From Lachnospiraceae bacterium (lineage in GTDB: Bacteria > Bacillota > Clostridia > Lachnospirales > Lachnospiraceae), in the NCBI GenBank assembly GCA_910576125.1, contig CAJTHM010000012.1, positions 62,001-126,000 of the forward strand: a stretch of DNA of 64,000 nt, given 5' to 3'. Below, one piece after another: positions 52,620-61,694 of the stretch (positions are counted from its first letter, which is position 1; each line of letters opens with the position of its first letter). The notes under the pieces are model-generated. The model did not search any database. It was not told where the DNA came from and was given only the letters and a program-made list of their open reading frames with translations. A program made the position numbers and the translations under genes.

Positions 52620-53129
52620 TCATGTCCCGCTCTCCCCGTCATGCCAGTGCAGCCTGTGCAGTTCTCCCTCCTGCTGCATCCCGCGGAATCCGTTCTGCCG
52701 CAGGGCCTCGTACAGCACAATGGCCACGGAGTTGGACAGGTTCAGGGAACGAATGGAATCCAGCATTGGGATTCGGATACAGCCCTCCTCATGCTCAACC
52801 AGTATCTCTTCCGGAATCCCGGCGCTTTCCCTGCCGAACATGATGTAGTCCTCCGGGCCGTAGGCCGCCTCTGTGTAAGCTTTTCTGGCCTTGGTGGTAG
52901 CCATCCAGATTTTCGCGCCGGGATGCTGCTTTTCGAATTCCCGGAAGTTCATGTACCTGTGGACTTCCAGAAGCGGCCAATAGTCCATCCCGGCGCGCCT
53001 GATGGACTTCTCGTCCAGGCGAAAGCCCAAAGGTTCTATCAAATGCAGGGGCGTGCCTGTAGCCACACAGGTACGCCCGATATTTCCGGTATTTCCCGGT
53101 ATTTCCGGTTGGTGCAATATGATATGCAT
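52620..53129 (-). CDS. trmL: tRNA (cytidine/uridine-34-2'-O)-methyltransferase
   Basis: This SPOUT methyltransferase modifies the wobble base of tRNA-Leu. The 169-residue protein has IILHQPEIPGNTGNIGRTC, LHLIEPLGF, MFGRESAGIPEEIL and the knot-forming IRIPMLDSIRSLNLSNSVAIVLYEALRQ. The ATG at 53129 follows GGAGG nine bases upstream; a TTG two codons earlier is too close to it. Confidence 0.93.
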   Translation of the reverse strand: MHIILHQPEIPGNTGNIGRTCVATGTPLHLIEPLGFRLDEKSIRRAGMDYWPLLEVHRYMNFREFEKQHPGAKIWMATTKARKAYTEAAYGPEDYIMFGRESAGIPEEILVEHEEGCIRIPMLDSIRSLNLSNSVAIVLYEALRQNGFRGMQQEGELHRLHWHDGESGT

Positions 53130-53158
53130 CCGCAAATTCCTCCGGCCGTCCCGCAGCC

Positions 53159-54103
53159 TCAGTATACGTCAAAACCGTTCAGAATCGCCCCGGCGGTATC
53201 CGCGGTTTCCTCTGTGTAGGTAATCACGATAATCATTGCCCTCTCACCCTCCACGCGGAAGTAATAATCCTGCAGACACACATCATTACTCTCCACACGG
53301 GTATTCACCACCGCATAGGTCTCCCCCGCGATCTCCGCAGTGCCGCTGTCATCCAGGATTTCATAGACCGGCTCCTGCATAAGCCTTAAATGAAGAAGCG
53401 CAGCTTTTTTGTATTCCTCGGTCTCCATGCCTTTTACATACAGCTTCTCCACCGTGATGCCTACATTTGCATCATTGGCGAGGGTCATGCTCATCATTTC
53501 ATACAGAGTCGTCAGCTTCAGATACTCCCGCTGCCTCTCCGTGTAGTTCTTCGCTGCCAGCTCCTCGCTGAGGCCCATCAGCGCATCCAGCCCCTCCTTG
53601 TTCAGCATGTAAAGTCCCTCCGGAGCAGTGTAGCGCAGGTTCCAATATTCGCTCTCCCAGCCCTCATCCGTGGTGACGCCCAGCGTGTAGGAATCCGTCT
53701 CTTCGTCCCCGCTTTCTTCCTGTTCTTCCGATGCGTCCGTCTCTTCCGGGTCTGCCTCTATGCTGTCTCCTCCCGTTTTGCCGCCTGTCCTGATCCGGAT
53801 TTCTCCGCCGCTGTGGCTCTGGGATCTGTCGCTCCCTTTCAGGTCGATTTTACCATTTCCGCGGCCTGTACTGCCGCTTTGTTCCCGGCCGGCCTCATCC
53901 CCGCTTTCATGATCGTCTGCTGCACTGTCCTGTCCCGAATCCGCCTCAGGGTCATCCGCCTGGCTGCCCGGCTCCTCCCCTGCCTCCTCCGAAGCCTGGG
54001 AAGAACCATTCAGGCTGTCCATCCCCGGGATGCCCGCGCATGCAGACAGGAGCATAGTCATTACTGTTATTGCAGTCACTGCGATACCTGTCTTTTTCCT
54101 CAT
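53159..54103 (-). CDS. Putative lipoprotein with acidic linker
   Basis: The 314-residue precursor has a lipoprotein signal (ITVMTMLLSAC), then about 120 residues of Ser/Glu/Asp/Gly-rich linker, and a C-terminal domain (from about residue 140) with WESEYWNLRYTAPEGLYML and YYFRVEGERAMIIVITYTEE. The end domain resembles other secreted clostridial domains of unknown role. It sits between the aminotransferase and trmL genes. Confidence 0.72.
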   Translation of the reverse strand: MRKKTGIAVTAITVMTMLLSACAGIPGMDSLNGSSQASEEAGEEPGSQADDPEADSGQDSAADDHESGDEAGREQSGSTGRGNGKIDLKGSDRSQSHSGGEIRIRTGGKTGGDSIEADPEETDASEEQEESGDEETDSYTLGVTTDEGWESEYWNLRYTAPEGLYMLNKEGLDALMGLSEELAAKNYTERQREYLKLTTLYEMMSMTLANDANVGITVEKLYVKGMETEEYKKAALLHLRLMQEPVYEILDDSGTAEIAGETYAVVNTRVESNDVCLQDYYFRVEGERAMIIVITYTEETADTAGAILNGFDVY

Positions 54104-54115
54104 AGATACCACCTC

Positions 54116-55297
54116 TTATTTATGCCCCTGCTCTTCCCGGAGCCTGCCCAGGAAGTCTTTAAGCCTCTCCATGGCAGTCTTCAGATTCTCCAGGGAAGCG
54201 GCATAGGATATCCGCAGATACCCCTCCCCACAGTCGCCGAAAGCCGTCCCCGGCACCACGGCCACTCCTTCTTCTTTCAGGAACCGCATGGCAAAGTCAT
54301 CGCTGCTCAGCCCGTACTCGCTGATACAGGGGAAAATGTAAAACGCCCCAAAGGGCTCAAAGCATTTCAGCCCCATCTCCCGGAAAGAATGCACCAGATA
54401 GCGCCGCCTCTGGTTGTAGGCCGTGCACATTTCCGCCACATCCTCGTCGCCGTTCTTCAGCGCCTCCACAGCCGCGTACTGGCTGGTGGTAGGGGCGCAC
54501 ATGATGGCGAACTGGTGAATCTTGATCATCTGCTCTATGATGTTCTTCGGCCCGCAGGCATAGCCCAGGCGCCAGCCGGTCATGGCGAATGCCTTGGAGA
54601 AACCGTTGATCAGTAAGGTGCGCTCTTTCATGCCCGGAAGCTGCGCGATGGACACATGCTTTTCCTTATAGGAAAGCTCAGAATAGATTTCATCCGACAT
54701 GACATAGATGTCATGTTTCAGGATGACTTCCGCGACGGCCTCCAGGTCCTTGCGCTCCATAATGGCGCCGGTGGGGTTGTTGGGGAAAGGCAGCACGAGG
54801 ATTTTCGTCCTCTCCGTGATGGCCTCCTCCAGTTCCCCGGCTGTAAGGCGGAATTCGTTTTCCTCTTTCAGGTTGATGATGACAGGCTTCGCTCCCGCCA
54901 TCACCGCACAGGGCTCATAGGACACAAAGCTGGGCTGGGGAATCAGCACCTCGTCCCCGGGATTAATCATAGCCCGGAAGCCTATGTCGATGGCCTCGGA
55001 TCCGCCCACTGTGACCAGAATCTCTTTCATGGGATCCTCATAGCGGATTCCCTGTTTCCGATACAGGTAATTTGCGATCTCCTCCCGGAGTTCCTTAAGG
55101 CCCGCGTTGGAAGTATAGAAAGTCTTCCCTTTCTCCAGGGAGTAAATGCCCTCGTCCCGGATATGCCAGGGAGTGTCGAAATCAGGCTCGCCTACCCCCA
55201 GGGAAATCGCCTCTTTCATCTCCTGGGCGATATCGAAAAATTTTCGGATGCCCGAGGGCTTGATTGCCACGACTTTTTCGGATAACGGATTTCTCAT
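54116..55297 (-). CDS. PLP-dependent class I aminotransferase
   Basis: The 393-residue enzyme has the fold-type I motifs: SLGVGEPDFDTPWHI, the NNPTGAI substrate loop, SDEIYSEL, the PLP-binding Lys in NGFSKAFAMTGWRLGY and the carboxylate-binding Arg in EGYLRISYA. It is probably an aromatic or aspartate-type aminotransferase. It overlaps the Lrp-type regulator gene by four bases (ATGA), suggesting that the regulator senses its substrate. Confidence 0.92.
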   Translation of the reverse strand: MRNPLSEKVVAIKPSGIRKFFDIAQEMKEAISLGVGEPDFDTPWHIRDEGIYSLEKGKTFYTSNAGLKELREEIANYLYRKQGIRYEDPMKEILVTVGGSEAIDIGFRAMINPGDEVLIPQPSFVSYEPCAVMAGAKPVIINLKEENEFRLTAGELEEAITERTKILVLPFPNNPTGAIMERKDLEAVAEVILKHDIYVMSDEIYSELSYKEKHVSIAQLPGMKERTLLINGFSKAFAMTGWRLGYACGPKNIIEQMIKIHQFAIMCAPTTSQYAAVEALKNGDEDVAEMCTAYNQRRRYLVHSFREMGLKCFEPFGAFYIFPCISEYGLSSDDFAMRFLKEEGVAVVPGTAFGDCGEGYLRISYAASLENLKTAMERLKDFLGRLREEQGHK

Positions 55298-55782
55298 GGG
55301 GTAATCATCTCCCTTTCATCTTCTTTTTTCTTGGACAGCACCGTGCCGTGATCCTTGTATTTCTTCAGGATGAAATGGGTGGCTGTGCTGAGCACGGAAT
55401 CCAGGGCGGAGAGTTTCTCCGATACGAATGCGGATATCTCCCTCAGGGTCTTGCCCTCCAGGATAATCATCAGGTCATAGCCGCCGGACATCAGATAGAC
55501 GCTCTGGACCTCCGGATACTGATAGATGCGCTCGGCGATGCTGTCGAAGCCCTGTCCTCTCTGGGGCGTCACGCGCACTTCAATCAACGCGGATACTTTT
55601 TCCCGGGATGTCTTCTCCCAGTCAATCATGGTATGGTATCCGCAGATGATGCCCTCTTTTTCCAGATTGGCCAGTTCATTTGCCGTCTCTGCTTCTCCGG
55701 CCCCCAGGAGGACTGACAGCTCCTTTAAATCGATTCGGCTGTTCTTTTCAATCAATGCCAACAATTCTTCTCTCATCTTCAT
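55294..55782 (-). CDS. Lrp/AsnC-family regulator
   Basis: The protein has the N-terminal helix-turn-helix (MREELLALIEKNSRIDLKEL) and the C-terminal RAM domain (VSALIEVRVTPQRGQGFDSIAERI, VYLMSGGYDLMIILEG) that binds amino acids. Several ATGs are possible: 55809 has a strong GGAGG, but the family usually begins near MREEL, so I place the start at 55782. It is translationally coupled to the aminotransferase. Confidence 0.87.
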   Translation of the reverse strand: MKMREELLALIEKNSRIDLKELSVLLGAGEAETANELANLEKEGIICGYHTMIDWEKTSREKVSALIEVRVTPQRGQGFDSIAERIYQYPEVQSVYLMSGGYDLMIILEGKTLREISAFVSEKLSALDSVLSTATHFILKKYKDHGTVLSKKKEDEREMITP

Positions 55783-55926
55783 AAACCTCTCTTTTCTTGT
55801 CATCCTCATATTTCCTCCGCATATCTGCGGGCTCACGCAGTGACCATACAGCACGGCAGCTCCCTCCGGCATTGCATTCCGGGCACAGAATTCTTCCCAT
55901 GGCATACTGCACAGGGAATCTCGGCT

Positions 55927-57009
55927 TTATCCGCTATGCGGCATCACCGCATAGATGCTGTCCGTCCCGGTTCTGTCCAGGTAGCGGGTTTCTCCGCCAT
56001 TGAGCAGAATCCGGTCATGGCTGTCCGTGACTTTTCCCACAATGACTGCGGAGATCCGCGCCTCCTCCAGCGCCTGCCGCAGGCCGGGGCCGTCCCATGT
56101 GGCCATTATCAGGCATCCTCCGGAAAGCAGCTCATAGGGATTTACGCCGCAGCACTCGCACACTTCCACAGTCTCCTGGCGCAGGGGAAGTTTTCTCATA
56201 TCAATGGTCAGCCCTGTGCCGGCGCCCTCCGCCAGCTCCCAGAGCGCCCCGAAGATTCCGCCCTCCGATGCGTCATGCATGGCACAGACGCCATGCGTCA
56301 AGGCTATCTCCGCTTCCGGCAGCACGGACAGATATTTTCCGAACGATGCCGCCTCCTCCACCAGCCAGGCGGGATAGCGCTCCAGCAATTGTCCGCGGCG
56401 GCACTGCGCAATCCGCGCCGTCCCCTCCAGGCCGATCCATTTGCTCAGAACCACATCCTGCCCCGGCGCTGCCGCCCTTGCACTGTAATCTCGGCCTTTT
56501 GCGGCGGCACCATAAGCCGTCACTGTGGCCAGAGGCGCGGATACCGCGGCGGTAATCCTTGTCTGTCCGCCGGCAATTTCTATGGATAATTCCGCGCATT
56601 TCTCCTCGGCCTCCGCCATCAGCGCCCTGATTTCAGGCTCCCGCACCGCCTCCGGCAAAAGCAGCGCAATCATCACCGCCACCGGGCGGGCGCCTCCCGC
56701 CGCCAGGTTGTTGGCGCATTTCACAATCAAATCCGCCAGTGCCATATCCGCTTCCCGGACAGGCTGCCTCGCTGCCGCGGCGCCTGCCCCCGCAGTCCGC
56801 AGCACAGCCTCCTGCACGCAGACCGCCGCTGTCTCCTCCGGGCCGGACGAGAAGATGGCGCAGTCTTCTCCCATGCCTGCGCCACTCAACACTTCACTTC
56901 TCTTTGTCCGTATCTGTCCCAGGACAGAACGCTTCATGGCATTCACCGGCAATTTCCCGGTTTTCATTCCGGCCAGCCCTGCCGGACCACTGCCTCCCGC
57001 AGACATCAT
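55927..57009 (-). CDS. AIR synthase/HypE-like protein
   Basis: The 360-residue protein has two-domain AIR-synthase topology with the ATP-binding GMGEDCAIF, a middle GGQTRITAAVSAPLATVTAYG and the C-terminal ALTHGVCAMHDASEGGIFGALWELAEG, GCLIMAT. It resembles HypE and thiamine-monophosphate kinase relatives, but no hydrogenase genes are nearby, so the substrate is open. Its ATG overlaps the vanW stop in ATGA, behind GAGGA. Confidence 0.8.
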   Translation of the reverse strand: MMSAGGSGPAGLAGMKTGKLPVNAMKRSVLGQIRTKRSEVLSGAGMGEDCAIFSSGPEETAAVCVQEAVLRTAGAGAAAARQPVREADMALADLIVKCANNLAAGGARPVAVMIALLLPEAVREPEIRALMAEAEEKCAELSIEIAGGQTRITAAVSAPLATVTAYGAAAKGRDYSARAAAPGQDVVLSKWIGLEGTARIAQCRRGQLLERYPAWLVEEAASFGKYLSVLPEAEIALTHGVCAMHDASEGGIFGALWELAEGAGTGLTIDMRKLPLRQETVEVCECCGVNPYELLSGGCLIMATWDGPGLRQALEEARISAVIVGKVTDSHDRILLNGGETRYLDRTGTDSIYAVMPHSG

Positions 57010-58478
57010 TGTTCCTCAGCCGCGGGATCCACTGGAGGCGGCACCAGGTACGCGATCACATTCGCAACATGCTCTATGCTGCCAGTGCCGATTGCCGCCA
57101 TGATTTCCTCATAGGCATAAGGGTCTTCCGTGCCCACCCCTACCACGGCGCTTCTGGGCACCATCCGGTAGCTGCTGCTGTTTATCTGGGTGCGCTCCGT
57201 CTCCTGTCCGTTCTCGGTGACAATTTTCCACAGTTCCGCCCTGTAGCCGATATGAAGATTATTGTCGGCGGCGAGATATCCCAGAGGCAGCGCCGGCTCC
57301 GCGGTAATCACGTCGGCGGGAGGATTGATGACCTCCAGCACCTTGCTCTCATAGCGTACCTCCCTCCCGGGGTCTCTGGACTCCTCACCGTAGATGGTAA
57401 AAGTCAGCTGCTTATTTTCCGTATGCCCCTCTATGTAAATCGGGCAGTCCAGGTTGTTCACGAACCGGAAATCCTTGTCCGCGCTCTCCGCAATGGCGGC
57501 GTCCGCGGAAGGATCCACATAGCTTACGATCATGGAGTGGTTAGAACGCTCCGTGACCTCCAGTTCCGACAGCAGGACCGTGTTGTACAGGGTGGTGGAT
57601 ACCTGACAGATGCCGCCGCCCATGCTGTCCACCACCTGGTTGTTCATGAAAGAGCCTGCCATATAATATCCGTTCTCCGCCGTAAAAGGCGTCACGCATT
57701 CCAGCATGGAGAACTCGTCCCCGGGATACAGCACCGTGCCGTTGATCAGCTCGCAGCCATTGGCTATATTTTCGCTTCTGTTAAAATTGGAGGAGCCGTA
57801 GGAAGTGGTAAAGGTTCCCAGCACATCCTTCACCCTGGCCAGTTCCTCGGCGCTTCCTCTGGGCTGGGATACTTCCACTACCAGAGGTATGCTGCAGGGC
57901 TGGCCGTCCCATCCGCTGGCCAAAAGCTCATGAACCTTGTCGAAAGAGGCTTCCACGTCCAGCGCGTAGCCGGTGTTCCCTCCCACTACCCGGAACTGGT
58001 CGTTCTCCCGGATCAGGCTGGCATCCAACGCCTCCACATCGTACTGCGTACACTCATCAATCAGGATATCCGTAAGCCCCTGAAAATCAAAGGACAGTTC
58101 CAGAGGGTAGATCAGATTCTCCCGCTGCAGGTCTTTCAGCATCTTGTAGCGCTCGATTACATTTCCCCGGGTGCCTACCTCCAGGGCCTCGGTAATAATC
58201 TCCCTGTTGGCCCAGGAAATCCCCAGTTCTCCCGCGGTCACGGGCACTTCATTGTCCTCCGCGGCCAGCAGCGTGATCTCCACGTCGCTGAGCGTATCCA
58301 CATAGGCCTCCACGGCCTCCTCGGCCTCCCGGGCGCTCATGCCGGATAAATCCACCTCGCCCACAAAGATTCCCTCTTTGATGACATCATTTTCCTTGGC
58401 TGCTGCCATTGTCTTCGGCACCAGCATACCTGCAAGCATAAGAGCGCACAGAAACCCTCTTCTCATCCATTTTTCCAT
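57006..58478 (-). CDS. VanW-family protein with peptidoglycan-binding domains
   Basis: The 490-residue precursor has a signal peptide (GFLCALMLAGMLVPKTMA), two YoaR/PG_binding_4-type domains (for example GIFVGEVDLSGMSAREAEEAVEAYV and FQGLTDILIDECTQ), and the VanW domain with FSMLECVTPFTAENGYYMAGSFMNN and GGGICQVSTTLYN. VanW-like proteins are cell-envelope proteins whose activity is still uncertain. It precedes an AIR synthase-like gene in one operon. Confidence 0.9.
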   Translation of the reverse strand: MEKWMRRGFLCALMLAGMLVPKTMAAAKENDVIKEGIFVGEVDLSGMSAREAEEAVEAYVDTLSDVEITLLAAEDNEVPVTAGELGISWANREIITEALEVGTRGNVIERYKMLKDLQRENLIYPLELSFDFQGLTDILIDECTQYDVEALDASLIRENDQFRVVGGNTGYALDVEASFDKVHELLASGWDGQPCSIPLVVEVSQPRGSAEELARVKDVLGTFTTSYGSSNFNRSENIANGCELINGTVLYPGDEFSMLECVTPFTAENGYYMAGSFMNNQVVDSMGGGICQVSTTLYNTVLLSELEVTERSNHSMIVSYVDPSADAAIAESADKDFRFVNNLDCPIYIEGHTENKQLTFTIYGEESRDPGREVRYESKVLEVINPPADVITAEPALPLGYLAADNNLHIGYRAELWKIVTENGQETERTQINSSSYRMVPRSAVVGVGTEDPYAYEEIMAAIGTGSIEHVANVIAYLVPPPVDPAAEEQ

Positions 58479-58541
58479 TGCTTTCTTCCTTTCTCATTCA
58501 CGCAGGCAGAAAATACCCAAAGCATATTTTCCGCTGTTGAA

Positions 58542-58649
58542 TTAATAAACCAAATATGTTACAGTGGAAGCAACCATCGCAATCACCAGCAAGATGACGA
58601 TTGCCGCCGAGATACGCTGGGTCGTCTTTTTATTATTCATGTTGAACAT
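58542..58649 (-). CDS. 35-residue single-pass membrane peptide
   Basis: A complete small gene, ATG at 58649 with TTAGGAG eight bases upstream and TAA at 58542. It encodes MFNMNNKKTTQRISAA followed by one hydrophobic helix (IVILLVIAMVASTVTYLVY). The basic head and single helix match the small DUF4044-like proteins found in clostridia. It lies between vanW and the divergent gene at 58764. Confidence 0.72.
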   Translation of the reverse strand: MFNMNNKKTTQRISAAIVILLVIAMVASTVTYLVY

Positions 58650-58763
58650 GACATACTCCTAACTGCCCGGGAACAGCCTGCGCCCCGCAGGCACCCTCAG
58701 GCGAATACTATCAGGAATTGTTCCGGTCATTTTTGAATAATTCCTTACGAAAGGATATTATAT

Positions 58764-59393
58764 ATGAATATCGGATTTTTGGCAAGTTTTATTACCTTTT
58801 GCCTGCTTGTTTCTTACAATATCAAAAAACAGGCGAGAAAGAGAAAGCGCGACGAAAAGGATTTCTGGGCCCGGGAGGCGGAGGCGAACTCTGTCCGCCG
58901 CAAACCCCTCGACGGCCTGCCGTATATCAAGATTCCCCTGGAGAGATTTCCCACCCATCTGCTGAACGACAGCGCGGAGGTGCTGGAGTGTATTGACGTC
59001 ATAGAGTCTCTCACTTCCCGGAAAATCGTCAACCTCACCGGCTGGACCAACACGGATCTGAAGCTGGAGTACGGCGCCGCCAACATCACGGAGCTGTCCG
59101 AATACGATCAGAACTATACGCTGCTGGCCCGCACCCTGCAGAAATGGGCGGATGCGCTGACAGAGGCCGGATATGCAGACGGCGCCGTAGTCATCATGGA
59201 GTTCGCCGTCAGCACCAATACGGACATCAGCCGCACTTATTATCAGCTGGCGGATTACTGGGCCGCCAGGGGCAGGGGAGATAAAATCGAGCAGATGATG
59301 AACACCGCGCAGGGCCTGCGGTCTTCCAATAAGGGCGCTATCCTGCGCCATCTGAAGCAGAGCCTGGATTCCATCGTCGGTGTGTTGTATTGA
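58764..59393 (+). CDS. Uncharacterised protein with N-terminal membrane anchor
   Basis: The 209-residue protein begins with one membrane segment (IGFLASFITFCLLVSYNI), a very basic stretch, and a soluble part with PLDGLPYIKIPLERFP and helical repeats toward the C-terminus (YYQLADYWAARGRGDKIEQMM, TPR-like). It is of the type often found beside small membrane peptides in Lachnospiraceae. Function unknown. The gene starts at the ATG after AAAGGAT. Confidence 0.72.
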   Translation: MNIGFLASFITFCLLVSYNIKKQARKRKRDEKDFWAREAEANSVRRKPLDGLPYIKIPLERFPTHLLNDSAEVLECIDVIESLTSRKIVNLTGWTNTDLKLEYGAANITELSEYDQNYTLLARTLQKWADALTEAGYADGAVVIMEFAVSTNTDISRTYYQLADYWAARGRGDKIEQMMNTAQGLRSSNKGAILRHLKQSLDSIVGVLY

Positions 59394-59455
59394 CGCGGAA
59401 GTCCCGGACGGGCCGCCCTTGGACTATTTTATGCGGACAACGCTCCAATCAGAAC

Positions 59456-61459
59456 CTATGGCAAATCATCTTCTGTTTCCTGCAGATTCACTATATGCGC
59501 TGCCGCCTCGCAGGTCAGGGGATTTCGCCTCCGGTAGTCGAAGAGGGCAAATCCGCAGACTGCGGTATTCCCGCCTGGATTTCCCTGCCGCTCCGCCCTC
59601 TGCTTCGCGGCCCCGGAATCCTCCCCGCCGTAGCTCTCCGTCATTTTCCCGATGTCCCATACCGGCCGGGTGAAAGGCTCCAGATGGGTCATCTTACTGA
59701 GCTGTTTCCAGTCGTATCCCTCATAATCAGGAAGATATTTCCGCTCCCTTTCTTCTTTTTGGTAAAACGTTTTGGCTTTATCTTTGCAGTCATTTATGTC
59801 CGGGGCGAAATCCGGCCTGCTCTTCACATTTTCCCTCAGATAGATGTCATAGGTGAGGAGCTCCCTGTAAGCCTCCAGCCGTCCAGCGTCATATTCCGCC
59901 GCAAAGTCTAACAGCACATGGTACCGATAACCCCTGGCCGGGCTGGCCGTGAAATAGCCTTTTTTTCTGTAGAAGTCCGCCAGCGCCTCATACATGGCAA
60001 AGGGGCCGGGGAACGCTTTCTCCAGGAAAGGCAAGGTATGGGTGAACTGGCAGCTGTTATAGTACAGCTCCACCATCTCTTCGATTCCTTTCAGCCGCAG
60101 CACATCCTCATAAGACAGCCATTTCGTGCACATCACCTCGTATGGGGGCCGCTCCAGGTAAGTGATGCCGTACTCTTCGGCCCGCTCCCACATTTCAGAG
60201 CCTTTCAGGACTTTCAGGAAGCCCAGCTGCAGCTGCTGTGGCTTCATCCCACAGACCCGGTCGAAAGACTTCCCGAAGCTTTCATAATCCTCATAAGGGA
60301 GCCCGGCGATCAGGTCCAGATGCAGATGGACATTATTGCTCCGGCGGATGGCGGCCACTGCCCGCTCCAGCCGCTCCACGTCCATCGCGCGCCGGACTGC
60401 CTTTAAGGTCTCCGGATTCACCGACTGGACGCCGATTTCCAGCTGGGCCAGCCCCGGACGGAGACTGTTCAGCAGCGCGATTTCCTCTTCCCGTAAGATA
60501 TCCGCCGAAATCTCAAAATGGAAGTTTGTGACACCATTGTCATGTTTTCGCAGATATTCCCAAATGGCCATGGCGTGCTTATGATTGCAGTTGAAAGTCC
60601 TGTCGATGAACTTTACCTGTTTGACATTGTTATCCAGGAAAAACTGAAGCTCCTTCTCAATGATACTGATATCCCGCAGGCGCACCCTCTTTTCTATGGA
60701 AGACAGGCAGTAGCTGCAGCGGTACGGGCAGCCCCGGCTGGTCTCGTAATAGAGAATCCTGTTCTCGAAAGGGGTCAGGTCGTCGTAGAGGAACGGGATG
60801 CTGTCCATGTCTGTCGGGGCGCGGTACGGAGTGTAGCCTGCAGGCAGGCACAGGCCCGGAATTTTCTGTAAATCTTCCGCTTCCTCCTGCAAATTCCTTT
60901 CCGGCAAAGCGCCCTCCGGCAAGTCTTTTTCCGACTGCAGTCTCTCCACTTTCGCCTCCCGACTCTGAATCTTTGCGGGCGTCCCCCCGGCTTCACATGC
61001 TCCGCACGCGCTTCTGCCCGGACTTTCCTGCGCTGCAAAGCCTGCGTCTGCGCAATCCGGCCGATTCACGTAGTAAGCCAGCAGCTCCCGGAAAGTGGCC
61101 TCTCCCTCCCCCACCATGATGCCGGACAGCCGGGGATACCGGCGCAATATGACATCAGCGTCATATGATACTTCCGGGCCCCCCAGCCAGATTCGCGTAT
61201 CCGGCAGCAGCTTGGGAATCTCCCCCAGCAACTCCTGCACCAGCCTCCAGTTCCAGATATAGCAAGAAAAGCCGATCGCGTCCGGCTTCCTGGCATAGAT
61301 GTCCGCAAGAATCTGGTGCATAGGCTGATTGATGGTATACTCCGTCAGCTCCACATGCCGCCGCAGTTCTTCTCCCGCGCAGGCCCGCAGGCTGTATACG
61401 GCGGGGTTGGAATGGATATATTTCGCGTTTATCGCTGTCAGTAAAAATGTAAAGTCCAA
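59456..61459 (-). CDS. B12-binding radical SAM protein (DUF4080 type)
   Basis: The 667-residue protein has an N-terminal cobalamin-binding domain (FTFLLTAINAKYIHSNPAVYSL, IWLGGPEVSYDA), the radical SAM motif CPYRCSYC and a C-terminal DUF4080-like region (PFLEKAFPGPFAMYEAL). Between the domains lies an insert of about 70 residues rich in Glu, Ala and Arg, unlike the rest. The start is the TTG at 61459, seven bases after GGAGG, giving LDFTFLLTAI. Substrate unknown; such enzymes often do methyl transfers or ring rearrangements. Confidence 0.88.
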   Translation of the reverse strand: MDFTFLLTAINAKYIHSNPAVYSLRACAGEELRRHVELTEYTINQPMHQILADIYARKPDAIGFSCYIWNWRLVQELLGEIPKLLPDTRIWLGGPEVSYDADVILRRYPRLSGIMVGEGEATFRELLAYYVNRPDCADAGFAAQESPGRSACGACEAGGTPAKIQSREAKVERLQSEKDLPEGALPERNLQEEAEDLQKIPGLCLPAGYTPYRAPTDMDSIPFLYDDLTPFENRILYYETSRGCPYRCSYCLSSIEKRVRLRDISIIEKELQFFLDNNVKQVKFIDRTFNCNHKHAMAIWEYLRKHDNGVTNFHFEISADILREEEIALLNSLRPGLAQLEIGVQSVNPETLKAVRRAMDVERLERAVAAIRRSNNVHLHLDLIAGLPYEDYESFGKSFDRVCGMKPQQLQLGFLKVLKGSEMWERAEEYGITYLERPPYEVMCTKWLSYEDVLRLKGIEEMVELYYNSCQFTHTLPFLEKAFPGPFAMYEALADFYRKKGYFTASPARGYRYHVLLDFAAEYDAGRLEAYRELLTYDIYLRENVKSRPDFAPDINDCKDKAKTFYQKEERERKYLPDYEGYDWKQLSKMTHLEPFTRPVWDIGKMTESYGGEDSGAAKQRAERQGNPGGNTAVCGFALFDYRRRNPLTCEAAAHIVNLQETEDDLP

Positions 61460-61497
61460 GGCTGTCCCTCCAAATCCTGCTTTTGTGAATCCGATAA

Positions 61498-61674
61498 TCA
61501 AGCCCGTATTTCAGCCTCACACATATCGGCAATATCGGACGGCCCGCTCCGCCGCAGCTTAGAGATCTCATCGTACAGCAGCTTGCCTGTCCGGGACGCG
61601 ACGAACCGGGGCAGCAAATCTGTCGGACTTAGATGCATTCCCTCCGCAAGCTCATCCGCCACCATTGTCACCAT
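61498..61674 (-). CDS. Small uncharacterised protein, perhaps N-terminally cut
   Basis: The 58-codon frame encodes MVADELAEGMHLSPTDLL and SRTGKLLYDEISKL, a helix-rich composition that looks like a real small domain. No good ribosome binding site precedes the ATG at 61674, and the frame is open further upstream into the preceding gene, so it may be a truncated member of a longer family. Confidence 0.45.
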   Translation of the reverse strand: MVTMVADELAEGMHLSPTDLLPRFVASRTGKLLYDEISKLRRSGPSDIADMCEAEIRA

Positions 61675-61694
61675 CAAGTCAATGGCATTCCGGC

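Noticed and set aside
56739..58349. A 536-codon plus-strand frame opposite vanW and the AIR synthase-like gene
   Set aside because: Both opposing genes have signal or catalytic motifs and coupled start/stop; the frame has no motifs.
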